From assembly GCA_948144175.1 (NCBI GenBank), contig CANXME010002122.1, positions 124,001-188,000 of the forward strand: 64,000 nucleotides of DNA, in the 5' to 3' direction. The notes under the pieces were generated by a model. It ran no database searches. It saw only the letters and a list, made by a program, of their open reading frames with translations, and was not told the DNA's origin. Origin of the DNA: Closterium sp. NIES-65. Taxonomy: Eukaryota > Streptophyta > Zygnematophyceae > Desmidiales > Closteriaceae. Positions 20,864-32,706 of this stretch are shown piece after piece. The first letter of the stretch is position 1; each line of letters starts with the position of its first letter. The translations under genes were made by a program, and so were the position numbers.

Positions 20864-23800
20864 CACTCCCCCTCAGCCTGCCGGCTGCATCCCCATCATT
20901 CCTTTCTAGTTCATGCTCATCCGCACACAACGCCAATGAGGCTCATCCGCAAGCCTCTTGGTGAGGAAGTCTGCTGGCTGCTGATGAGTCTTGATGTAGA
21001 TCGGATTCACCGTCCCCCTCTTCACCTCCTTACGGAGCCAGTGCCACATGATACGCATGTGTTTGTTCAGCCCATGAAGCACAGCGTTCCTGGCCATCCC
21101 AAGAGCTCCCTTGCTATCACAAAACAGCGGCGTAGCAACCTTTTGCTCCTGGCCAATCTCCTCTAACAGCCTCCACAACCAAATCACCTCCTTCACCCTA
21201 TGGAACATTGCCATGTACTCTGATTCCACAGAAAAGAGTGCTATATCCGTCTGCTTCTTTGACCTTCAACTAACAGGTCGTCCTCCAACTACACACATAT
21301 ATCCTCCCACAAAAGAGGAATCCTTCTTTTCAGAGGCCCACGTAGCATCGGTAAAGCAAGTGAAAAAGAGCTTGCCTTCTCTAAGCCTCTCCCCCTTCTC
21401 TTTCAGCATCTCAACCCCTTTGTGCTTCATCCGTGCAGATGCGGAGTACTGAACTCCAAAGCTTGGGTGAGAGTTCAGATACTTCGCCACACGCTCGGCT
21501 GCATCCACATGCTCCTCTGATGGATTCTGCACCACCCTAGCCAGCTGCCCAACCGAGAAAGAGATGTCGGGCCTTATGTGAACTGCTGCATACAAGAGGC
21601 TGCCCACCAAGGACTGAAATTGATCCTGCTCTTCGACTTCAACCCCTTGATCCTCTGCAGCTTTCACAAGCTTGAATTTTGCTGGCAGGGGAGTCGCAAC
21701 CTTGCGCTCATTCTCAATCCTATACTTCTCCCCAAGCTCCTTGATGAACTTCTCCTGGTGCAGCTTTAACCACCTGTAATCCAGATCCCTCTCCACGTGC
21801 ATCCCGAGGTAGTACTTTACCTCCCCAAGGTTCTTGCACTTGAAGATCTCCATCAGCTGCACCTTCTCGATCTCCTTGATGCTGCTGCTAAAGAGAAGAA
21901 TGTCGTCCACATAGACCAGAAACAGCACCAGCTTCTCCCCCTCCCCCTTGAGAAAGAGGCTCTCATCACAGCTGCTGGTCCTGAATCCCACCTCCTCTAA
22001 AACAGCTGCCAACTTCTGGTACCAGCAGCATGGCGTCTGCTTCAAGCCGTAGATGGACTGTTTCAGCTTGCACACCCTGCCCATACCATCCTCATACCCT
22101 GGTGGCTGCGTCATGAACACCTCCTCCTCTAAAATCCCATTGAGGAATGCCGTTGATATATCCATCTGAATGTAATTTTTGCACTAACGGTTGCATCTGC
22201 CAACAAGACACGGAGGGTTTGGCAGTGGGAGCAAAGATCTCATTGAAGTCCGACTTCTCCTTTTGCATACACCCCTTATCCACCAGCCTACTCTTGTAGA
22301 TGGTGACTTGTTTCTTGTCATCGGTCTTGATCCTTAGTACCCACTTGCACTGTACGGCTTTCTTCCTCTCAGGCAGCACCACCAGCTCCCATGTCCCATT
22401 CTCTACCAGGCTCTGGTACTCAGAATCTCTGGAAACCAGCCATTTTTTCATATCTGGGCCAGCTAATGCCTCCTCCATGCTAGCTGGTTCCACTGGTGCA
22501 GGGGCAAGAAAACAGTAGGCAGGTTCATCCTCCTCATCCGGATCATAGCCATGTGGTAGAATCAGCAATGCCTCGTCTGTCCCAAGCTGCTGCTCCACTA
22601 CATCAGCTCGTGCAGTCAGCTTCTTAGTGGCCATACGGGTACGTCTTGGCCTGGAGACGGGTGTCTCCTATCCCCTCACAACAACACCTTTCGGCTTCTT
22701 GGTTTTTCCCTGCTACTGCTCTCCTTCCTCGGATCCAGCAGCTCCACTAGTGCTACCGCTAGTCTCCACATCATCACCTTCACCAAAAGGTGCCTCCTGC
22801 ACCTTCTCTCCATCATCACCCTCTGCAGCTACCTCCTCTACTTCTCCCACACACTAGGATTCAGGTCCAGCTGCATAGTGATCAACTCCATCTGCTGGGA
22901 CACCCTGGCCTCTAGCTGTTTCTCCCAGCTCCCATACATCATGCCCTCAACAAACTTCACATCCCTGCTGTCAAACAAGACACCCTTGGAAGGTTCCCAC
23001 AGCAGCCATCCCTTGCTCTCAGCAGCCAGCTCCAAATGCACACACCAGATTGCACTTGCCCCCAACTTACTGCGGTAGATCTTGGGGACGTGGGCGACTG
23101 CAATGGAACCGAACACCTTCAGCATGTCCACCGGCGGCTTCCTCCCAAGCCACCTCTCCAACGGCACCCACGAGTCATCCCCAACCTTGGTGAGTACCCT
23201 GTTCCTAGCGACGGTAGCGTGTCGAACAGCATGGGGCCACATGGAGCTGCCCAGCCCAGATTCTATGAGCAGCGCCCTAGCTGTCTCCAGAATTGTCCGG
23301 TTCGCCCGTTCTGCTTCACCGTTAGACTGTGGGGTGTAAGCCGTGGTCAGCTCTCTCTGGATGCCCTGCTTCTTGAGCCAGGCCGTGATCTCAGGTCCAA
23401 GAAACTCACCACCCCGATCTGTCCTAATCCGCTTCACCACACACTCTGCTTGCTTCTCCACGAATGGCAGCCAATCTTCCCGTATCGAAGAGACGGCAAG
23501 GTCCTTCTGCTTCAGCGGATATGCCCACATAAGCCTGCTCCAATTATCCATTATGGTCAGAAAGTACCGCTCCCCCTTGTGCCCTTGCACCGGCAGCGGC
23601 CCCTCCAAGTCCATGTGGACCAGCTCCAACGGCTTTTTGCTCCTGCCAGCCACACTATGGAAGGGGAAACGGGTAAACTTTGAGAGCAAACAGATTTCAC
23701 AATTCTCATCAGGTGGCTGTCCGTTCAGCTTTAGACACTTAACAGCTCCATCTTTCTCCAACTGCTTCAATAAAGGCATTGCCACATGCCCCAAGCGTTG

Positions 23801-25517
23801 GTGTGCCGTTGCTGAATCCGTCTCCCCAGATCTGGCCGACACTTTCATACCAACCCCTCCAACGGCGTTGCACTCCCCGTGGGATGCAGACCCTTCTCCA
23901 GCCTGCCCCCCAGTATGCCACGCCAATGCCGGCAGCTGCCACATGGATCTGTACACGTCCATGCTTTCGTGCAGACCCCAAAGCACCTGATTGCCCAGCT
24001 GCCCCTTGTAAGTGCGTGCCCCATCCGTGCTAGTGCTCACCCTAGCCTTGCCAAGCTTACGGAGGGAGATGAGGTTGGCCTTGAGTTCAGGAACGAGAAG
24101 AACGTCGTGCAGCACCACCGGCTTGCCATCCACTCCCTTATACGCAGCTCGTCCCACACCAGCCACCTTCAGCGTGTGTCCAGAGGCGGAGAACACTTCG
24201 TTGATCGGTGCAGCGCATACGTGGTCCAGCAGGTCCTTGCGCGGCGTCATCGTCCAAGCAGCGCTCGTGTCCAACACCCAATAATCCAGGGGGTGCAGCT
24301 CTGCTCCATCCTTGGCAGAGGCATCTTCTTGCCCCCCCTGCTCCCCCTGTACTCCAGTATGGAAGAACTGGCCCGCGGTGCGCTCCTTCTTCTTCTCCGC
24401 ACCGCCATTGCCCTTCGTGTTGTTGTGAGACGAATCAGCGACTATGCTCGTGCCGTTTTTCTGGTTCCTCCGCGCACCGCCATCCTGGTGACGATTCTGG
24501 GGGGTCCGTCCATCGGGTTTCATATAGCACAAAAATCAGGGGTGCCCCTCCTTCTCACAATACCAGCAACTCCCTTTCATTTTGCCACCAGCACCCGACT
24601 TGCCCCCACGTCCAGATTTCGCACCGCGACCCCACCCGGTACCTCCTTATTGGTCGTTGGAGTCGCTGTTTTTCTTTTCACCGCGTCCAGCACCACGAAA
24701 GCCATGTCCTCTGCCACGTTGGCTCCGTTGCATTATGTAGCCGCTGCTGCCGTCGTCTCCACCCCTCAGTTGGCGACGACGAAAGTCCTCCTCCAGAATC
24801 TTTGTCCGCACCCACTCGAGTGTCCACAAGCTCTGGTTCTGCGGCAGGCTCAATCCGCTCGTGAATTGAAGCAACGATTCCGGCAGCAGTGAAAGCATCT
24901 TCAGGCACTTGGTCTACTCTGGGTAGGTGATTCCCGCGGTCGCCAACTTTGCATAGAGGTCGCGCAATTTGTCCAGGACAGGTTGAACCAGCTCTCCCTC
25001 GCTCAGGCACAACGCGGACAGCTCTCTCTCCAGCATCAACGTTGCAACAACAGAGGTCGGGGCATGTAGCTCCTTCAACACGCTCCACGCCTTCGGACCG
25101 CACTCAACCTCCGGCAGCAGGTGCATGACGTGGTGATGCTGGTTCAGCTCCAAACTCTGCGACATCAAGTAGTAGCCAGCCGAGGCGCGCTCGTCCCAAT
25201 CTTCTTGAAGGGCGGGGTCACTTGGTCTAGGCTCCTCCCCAATCATTAGTTTCAGCAAACCGATCTGACGGAAATAAAGTTGCATTTTCCACGCCCAATC
25301 ATCATAGCCCTCACCATTGAACTTCTCGATGGTGAATTTTTTCAGCACCTCCATGATCAGCAAGCCCTGGGTTGTTCGCGCTCCCCTTGGCGCAGAAACA
25401 CCAGAATCTTGGCTGCCGCTGCGATCTTCGGCTAAAGATTTTCCAGCTACCGCTGAGGTGTTGCCCGCCATAGCTACCTATAACGAGGTTTACTATAACG
25501 CAGCTCTGATACCAGCT
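20864..25517 (-). pseudogene. Decayed copia Gag-Pol, element A3 (minus strand)
   Basis: The whole family A internal region is recognisable on the minus strand, from the Gag start at 25471 to the RNase H end near 20891, with the PBS at 25503-25514 and the polypurine tract next to 20864. It is broken by a nonsense codon in Gag (about 24911), another in the zinc knuckle (about 24533), protease DTG changed to DTS, stops in the linker, and frameshifts near 22170 and 21260. The integrase-bearing segment (24532-22838) is still open with its catalytic residues. The RT keeps YVDD. It is older than A1 and A2. Confidence 0.93.
25503..25514 (-). promoter_or_regulatory. Primer binding site of element A3
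   Basis: GCTCTGATACCA on the plus strand is the reverse complement of TGGTATCAGAGC, three bases from the LTR end at 25518. Confidence 0.9.
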
Positions 25518-26221
25518 TATTGGGGTAAGGGCCTAATAAACCCAAACTATTAAGACTTTATCAAACTTAAAACCTCTCCTCGGGGTCACCTCCAAGGGTC
25601 CTTGGGTGCCTGGTACAAGACCAGTCCCTATTCTCGGGTCCGACTTTGTAGAGAGAGGGATCAAGAGGGACTTAGTCACAGCAGCAAGAGTACCTTAAAC
25701 GTTGCGCAGCGTATCGTGCAGACTGTCGACCGGATTAACCTGAGAATTTCCTATATCGAAGCTCACTCCAGGAGCTTTAAAATAAGCCAAGTTGCCTTGC
25801 GAAAAGTTCTGCCATTACAAAGTGTTGGCTCGGAGAGCATTTGCCTAGCGTTGGAGTGCTAGCGTACTAGCGTTGACTCGGGTAGCATTCCGCGTCGCAC
25901 CGCGTAGAAACGAAATTCCAGGAAGGGAGGAATTCGCTTGAATCAAATTGACTATATCCAGATACAAAGAGAGAAGGAATATATAGTTCTAGCTAGCAAG
26001 GACCTTGGGAATCAACCTAGGAAGAACCAGGGATGATCCCAAATAATTCCAAGCAACAGAACCAACCTGGCTGGACAAAACAGCAGGTGGTAGGTTGGTA
26101 AACAGACTCTGGTTCTGTTTTTCTAACCTGGGAAAACATAAACCAGGTTCAGGTCTTAGAAACAGAACCTGTTTTATCTTTGCCTAACCAGCCAAATGCT
26201 GGTTCCACTGGTTTCTCCTGT
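25518..26221 (-). repeat. 5' LTR of element A3, truncated
   Basis: Reverse-complement family A LTR, with its end at 25518 (TATTGGGGTAAGG for the usual TGTTGGTGTAAGG). It is intact for about 700 bp, then switches abruptly to plus-oriented LTR sequence at about 26222. Confidence 0.88.
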
Positions 26222-26604
26222 AATGCATTCGGGTGTGAATGGAATGTTCGTGTATTTGTTTGCTTTCGCAATTTTCGCTTGAAGCGTTTGCAGGTATTCG
26301 CGCATTATGCACTTCGGCACAACATTGTACGCGCAATGAACAGTACAAGCAGAAAGGACGAGCTCGCAAAGGAACCCAAGATGGAAGCATTACGGTTCAG
26401 TTGAATTGATTGTGCAGATTCAGTTCTATCCAAATCTAAATTGTACTGTTTTGTTTGGTTCACTATAGTGTAGCAGGGCAGGCAATCTAGAGGTACAATT
26501 TAGGTGAAGGTTGGATGTTGTTTGTCTGTATCTGCATGCTACAGGGCCAGGGGAAACCAGCGGAACCAGCATTTGGCTAATTGGGCAAAGACAAAACAGG
26601 TTCT
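26222..26604 (+). repeat. Family A LTR fragment, left arm of a palindrome
   Basis: Plus-oriented LTR from about LTR position 60 (AATGCATTCGGGTGTG) to about position 455 (AACAGGTTCTG). It forms an inverted repeat with 26605-27063. Confidence 0.88.
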
Positions 26605-27063
26605 GGTCTTCAAAAACAAAACCTGATTTGTCTTTGCCCAACCAGCCAAATGCTGGTTCCACAGGTTTCCCCTGGCCTTGTAGCATGCAGATAGAGACAA
26701 ACAATATCCAACCTTCACCTAAATTGTACCCCTATAGTGCCTGCCCTTCTAAACTATAGTTAACTAAACAGAAAATTACTATTTCGAGTTGGATAGAACT
26801 GAATCTGCACAATCAATTCAACCATACCGCAAAACTTCCATCTTGGGTTTCTTTGGGAGCTCGTCCTTTCTGCTTGTACTGTTCATAGCACGTACAATGT
26901 TGTGCCGAAGCGCATAATGCGCGAGTATCTGTGAATGCTTCAAGCAAAAATTGCGAAAGCAAACAAATACACGAACATTCCATTCACACACAAATGCAAT
27001 TGCACACGCATACTCATACAAACAGACGATAGGATGTCGTGCAATGTGAATTTGCACCCAACA
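26605..27063 (-). repeat. 3' LTR fragment of element A4, right arm of a palindrome
   Basis: Minus-oriented LTR whose first base lies at 27063 beside the internal region of A4. Only the first 455 or so bases of the LTR are present. The arm pairs with 26222-26604 around a centre near 26604. Confidence 0.88.
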
Positions 27064-30000
27064 CATTCCCCGTCTGCCTGCCGGCTGCATCCCTATCATC
27101 CCATACTAGTTCATGCTCATTCCACTCATCCGCACACAACGCCAATCAGGCTCATCCGCAAGCCTCTTGGTGAGGAAGTCTGCTGGCTGCTGGTGAGACT
27201 TGATGTAGATCGGATTCACCGTCCCCCTCTTCACCTCCTTACGCAGCTAGTGTCACTTGATACGCATGTACTTATTGAGCCCATGAAGCACAGAGTTCCT
27301 GGCCATCCCAAGAGCTCCCTTGCTATCACAAAACAGCGGCGTAGCAACCTTTTGCTCCTGGCCAATCTTTTCTAATAGTCTCCTCAGCCAAAATACCTCC
27401 TTCACCCCATGGAATATCGCCATGTACTCTGATTCCACAGAAGAGAGTGCTGTCTCCGTCTGCTTCTTTGACCTCCAACTAACAGGTCCTCCTCCAACTA
27501 CGCAGATGTATCCTCCCACAGATGAGGAATCCTTCTTCTCAGAGGCCCACGTAGCATCGGTAAAGCAAGTGAGAAAAAGCTTCCCTTCTCTAAGCCTACC
27601 CCCTTGTCTTTTAGCACCTCAATCCCTTTCTGCTTCACCTATGCAGATGCGGAGTATTGAACTCCAATGCTTGGGTGAGAATTCAGATACTTCACCACAT
27701 GCGGAGCTGCATCAACCTGCTCTTCTGATGGATTCTGCACCACCCTAGCCAGCTGCCCAACCGAGAAAGGGTTTAGGCCTTGTGTGAACTGCTGCATACA
27801 AAAGGGTGCCCAACAAGGACTGAAATTGCTGCTGCTCCTCGGCTTCAACCCGTTAATCTTGTGCAACTTTCACAAGCTTGAATTCTGCTGGCAGGGGAGT
27901 TGTAATCTTGCGCTCATTCTGAATCCCGTACTTCTCCCCCAGCTCTTTGATGAACTTCTCCTGGTGCAGCTTCAACCACCTGTGATCCAGATCCCTCTCT
28001 ACATGCATCCCGAGATAATACTTTACCTCCCCAAGGTTCTTGCAGTGGAAGTTCTTCATCAACTGCTACTGTATCTTCTGGATCTCCTTCATGCTGATGC
28101 TAAAGAGAAGAATGTCGTCCACATAGACCAGAAACAGCACCGGCTTCTCCCCCTCCCCTTTGAGAAAGAGGCTCTCATCACAGCTGCTGGTCCTGAAACC
28201 CATCTCCTCTAAAACAGCTGCCAGCTTCTAGTACCAGCAGCGTGGCGCCTGCTTCAAGCCATAGATGGACCTTTTCAGCTTGCACACCCTGCCCGTACCA
28301 TCCTCATACCCAGGCGGCTGTGTCATGTCCTCATCCTCCTCTAAAATCCCATTGAGGAATGCCGTAGATATATCCATCCGAATGATGAATTTCCTACTAA
28401 CGGTTGCATCTGCCAATAAGACACGAAGGGTAGGGGGTTTGGCAGTGAGAGCAAAAATCTCATTGAAGTCCCGCTTCTCCGTCTGCATAAACCCTTTAGC
28501 CACCAGCCTACTCTTGTAGATAATGACCTGTCCCTTGTCTTCGGTCTTGATCCTTAGCACCCACTTGCACTGTACGGCTTTCTTCCTCTCGGGCAGCACC
28601 ACCAGCTCCCATGTCTCATTCTCTAGCAGGCTCTGGTACTCAGCATCCCTGGAAACCAGCCACAACTCCCTATCTGGGCCAGCTAATAACTCCTCCATGC
28701 TAGCTGGTTACTCTGGTGCAGGGGCAAGAAAACAGTATGCAGGTTCATCCTCCTCATCCGGATCATAGCCATGCGGTAGAATCAGCAATGCTTCCTCTGT
28801 CCCAAGCTGCTGCTCCGCTACATCAGCTCCTGCAGTCAGCTTCTTAGTGGCCATACAGGTACGTCCTTGCGTGGAGACGGGTGTCTCCCATCCCCTCATA
28901 ACAACACCTTTCGGCTTCCTAATTATTCCCTGCTGCTGCTCTCCTCCCTCAGATCCAGCAGTTCCACTAATACTACCGTTAGTCTCCACACCATCACCTC
29001 CACCAACAGGTGCCTGCTGCACCTTCTCTTCACCACCACCCTCTGCAGCTACCTCCTCTCCCTTCTCCCACACACTAGGAGTCAGGTCCAGCTGCATGGT
29101 GATCTGCTCCATCTGCTGGGACACCTTGGCCTCTGGCTGTTTCTCCCAACTCCCATATATCATGCCCTCAAGAAACTTCACATCCCTGCTGTCAAACAAC
29201 ATACCCTTGGAAGGTTCCCACAGCAGCCATCCCTTGCTCTCAGTAGCCAGCCCCAATTGCACACACCAGATTGCACTAGCCCCAAACATACTATGGTAGG
29301 TTTTGGGGACGTGGGCGACTGCCATGCAACCGAACACCCTTAGCATGTCCACCGGCGGCTTCCTCCCAAGCCACCTCTCCAACGGTACCCTGTTCCTAGT
29401 GACGGTAGCGTGCCGAACAGCATGGGACCACATGGAGTTGCCCAGCCCAGATTCTATGAGCAGCGCCCTAGCGGTCTCCAGAATTGTCCGGTTCGCCCGT
29501 TCTGCTATACCGTTAGACTGTGGGGTGTAAGCCATGGTCAGCTCCCTCTGGATGCCCTACTTCTTGAGCCAGGCCATCATCTCAGCTCCAAGGAACTCAC
29601 CACCCCGATCTGTCCTAATCCGCTTCACCACACACTCCGCTTCCTTCTCCACAAATGGCAGCCAATCTTCCCATATCGTTGAGGCGGCATGGCCCTTCTG
29701 CTTCAGCAGATAGGCCCACATAAGCCTGCTCCAATCATCCACTATGTTCAGAAAGTACCGTTCCCCTTTGTTTCCCTGAACCGGCAGCGGCCCCACCAAG
29801 TCCATGTGGACCAGCTCCAACCGCTTCTTGCTCCTGCCAGCCACACTATGGAAGTGGAAACAGGTTAACTTTGAGAGCAAACAGATTTCATAATTCTCAT
29901 CAGGTGGCTGTTCGTTCAGCTTCAGACCGTTAACAGCTCCATCTTTCTCCAACTGCTATAACAAGGGCATTGCCTCATGCCCCAAGCGTCGGTGTGCCGT

Positions 30001-30972
30001 TGCTCAATCTGTCTCCCCAGATCTGGCCGACACATTCACACCAACCCCTCCAACGGCATTGCATTCCCCCTGGGATGCAGACCCCTCTCCAGCCTGCCCC
30101 CCACCATGCCACGCCAACGCCGGCAGCTGCCACATGGATCTGTACACGTCCGTGCTCTCGTGCAGATTCCAATGCACTGATTGCCCAGCTGCCCCTTGTA
30201 AGTGCGTGCCCCATTCGTGCTAGTGCTCACCCCAGCCTTGCCAAGCTTACGGAGGGAGATTAGGTTGGCCTTTAGTTCAGGAACGAGAAGAACATCGTGC
30301 AGCACCACCGGCTTGCCATCAGCTCCCTTAAACGCAGCTCGTCCCGCATCAGCCACCTTCAGCGCGTGTCCAGAGGCAGAGCACACCTCGTTGATCGGTG
30401 CAGCGCGTACGTGGTCCAGCAGGTCCTTGCGTGGCGTCATCGTCCTAGCAGCGCCCGTGTCCAACACCCAATAATCCAGGGGGTGCAGTTCTGCTCCAAC
30501 CTTGGCAGAGGCGTCTTCTTGCTCCCCCTGCTCTCCCTGTTCTCCAATATGGAAGAACTGGCCCGCGGTGCGCTCCTTCTTTTCCGCACTGCCGTTGCTC
30601 TTCAGGTTGTTGTCGGACGAATCGGCGACCATGATCGTGCCGTTCTTCTGGTTCCTCCGCGCACCGCCATCCTGGTGACGATTCTGGGGGGTCCATCTAT
30701 CGGGTTTCTTATAGCACAAAATCTAGGGGTGCCCCTCCTTCTCACAATACTAGCAACTCCCTTTCATTTTGCCACCAGCACCCGACTTGCCCCCATGTCC
30801 AGATTTCACACCACAACCCCAACCGGTACCTCCTTGTTCGTCGTTGGAGTCATCGTCCTTCTTAGCACCATGTCTAGCACCACCGAAGTTACGTCATCTG
30901 CTACGTCGGCTTCTTTGCATCCCAAAGCCGCTGCTGCCATCATTTCCACCCCTCAATTGGCCGCGACGTAAC
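27064..30972 (-). pseudogene. Decayed copia Gag-Pol, element A4 (minus strand)
   Basis: Minus-strand family A internal region, from the RNase H end (about 27100) up to the basic region of Gag, where it is cut by an LTR at 30973; most of Gag, the PBS and the 5' LTR are missing. Frames hold protease (DTG kept, about 30470), the integrase zinc domain and core, the linker, RT and RNase H pieces. Stops and frameshifts occur in the zinc knuckle (about 30720), the integrase (about 29550 and 29950), before RT, and in RNase H (about 27640 and 27250). The small deletion near 29390 removes residues VLTKVGDDSW of the integrase tail. Non-functional. Confidence 0.92.
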
Positions 30973-32057
30973 TGTTGGGTGCAAATTCACATTGCACGAC
31001 ATCCTGCCGCCTGTTAGTATGAGTATGCGTGTGCGAGTTTTTTTGGGTGTGAATCGAATGTTCGTGTGTTTCTTTGCTTTTGCAATATTCGCTTGAAGCA
31101 TTTGCAGGTACTCGCGGATTATGCGCTTCGGCACAACATTGTACGCAAGATAGACAGTACAAACAAAAAGGACGAGCTCGCAAAGGAACCCAAGATGGAA
31201 GCTTTGCGGTTCGATTGAATTGATTGGGCAGATTCCGTTCTATCCAACTCGAAATTGTATAGTTGTGTTTGGTTGACTATAGTGTAGCAGGGCAGGCACT
31301 ATAGAGGTACAATTTAGGTGAAGGTTGGATGTTGTTTGTCTGTATCTGCATGCTACAGGGCCAGGGGAAACGAGCGGAACCAGCATTTGGCTGGTTGGGC
31401 AAAGACAAAACAGGTTCTGTTTTTAGGACCTGAACCTGGTTGTTGTTTTGCCAGGTTGGAAAAACAGAACCAGAGGTTGTTTACCAACCTACCACCTGCT
31501 GTTTTGTCCAGCCAGGTTGGTTCTGTTGCTTGGAATTATTTGGGATCATCCTTGGTTGTTCCCAGGTTTATTCCCAAGGTCCTTGCTAGCTAGAGCTATT
31601 TATTCCTTCTCTGTTTGTACCTGGATATAGTGAAATTGATTCGAGCAAATTCATCCCTTCCTGGAATTTCGATTCTACGCGGTGCGATAGCAGAATGCTA
31701 CCCAAGTCAACGCTAGTATGCTAGCACTCCAACGCTAGGCAGAAGCTCTCCGAGCCATAACTTCGTAATCGCAGAACTTTTTGCGAGACAGCTTGGCTTA
31801 TTTTAAAGTTATTGGAGTGACCTTCGATATAGGAAATTCTCAGCTTAATCCGGTTTGCTCAATACGCTGTGCGACTTTCAAAGTACTCTTGTTATTCTTA
31901 TTTTGACTAAGTCATTCTTGATCCCTCTCTCTACAAACTCTGACCCGACGATAGGGGCTGGTCTTGTACCAGGCACCTAAGGACCTTTGGAGGTGACCCC
32001 AAAAAGAAGTTTGAGAAAGGCTTAATATGTTGAGTTTATTAGGCCCTTACACCAATA
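30973..32057 (+). repeat. Family A LTR, plus strand, isolated
   Basis: About 1085 bp from TGTTGGGTGC to ACCAATA (decayed CCAACA). It separates truncated minus-strand A4 from the family B leader. The flanks GTAAC and GCTAC do not match, so it is not a clean solo LTR; it marks a rearrangement breakpoint between the two families. Confidence 0.85.
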
Positions 32058-32706
32058 GCTACGCGGCCCCGCCGCCGCCTCCCTACCTACGCCACCCAGT
32101 CGCCACCCCTACGCGGCCCTATCGCCGCCCCTACGCGGCCCTATGGCCGCCTCTAGCGTCCTCGTCTCCGCCCCTAGCAGACCCATCGCGGCCTCCCTAC
32201 CTACGCGGCCCCGTCGCCACCCCTAGCGGCCTCGTCGCCACCCCTAAGGGGCCCTGTCGCCGCCCCTAGCGGCCCCGTCGCCGCCTCCCTACCTACACGG
32301 CCCTGTCGCCGCCCCTACGCGGCCCAGTCGCTGCCCTTACGCGGTCTCGTTGCCGCCCCTAGCGGCCCCATCGCCGCCCTCAGCGGCCCCGTTGCCGCCT
32401 CCCTACCTACGCGGCCCCCTTGCCTTCCATAGCGGCCCTCGTCGCTGCCCATAGCGGCCCTTTCAGCAACCGAGCCGCCAAGCTGCCCGACAGCCGAGCT
32501 GCCGAGCAGCCGAGCAGCCGAGCATTCGAGCTGCCCAGCAACTGACCCGCCAAGCCGTCTAGCAGCCAAGCCACCGAGCCGCCCAGCAGCTGAGCCGCCA
32601 AGCCGCCCAGCAGCCGAGCCGCCGAGCTGCCCTGCCATCGAGCCCCTATTGCTCCTACCGACGCGCCCTAGCCCCTCTTACTCGGACTGGGGAGATCATT
32701 CCCAGT
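32058..32706 (+). repeat. GC-rich tandem-repeat leader of copy B1
   Basis: About 650 bp made of CGGCCCCGTCGCCGCC-like units, then AGCCGCCGAGC/CAGCAGCCGAGC-like units. The same arrangement precedes Gag in B2 and B3. No LTR or PBS precedes it here, so the 5' end of B1 is lost. Confidence 0.8.
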
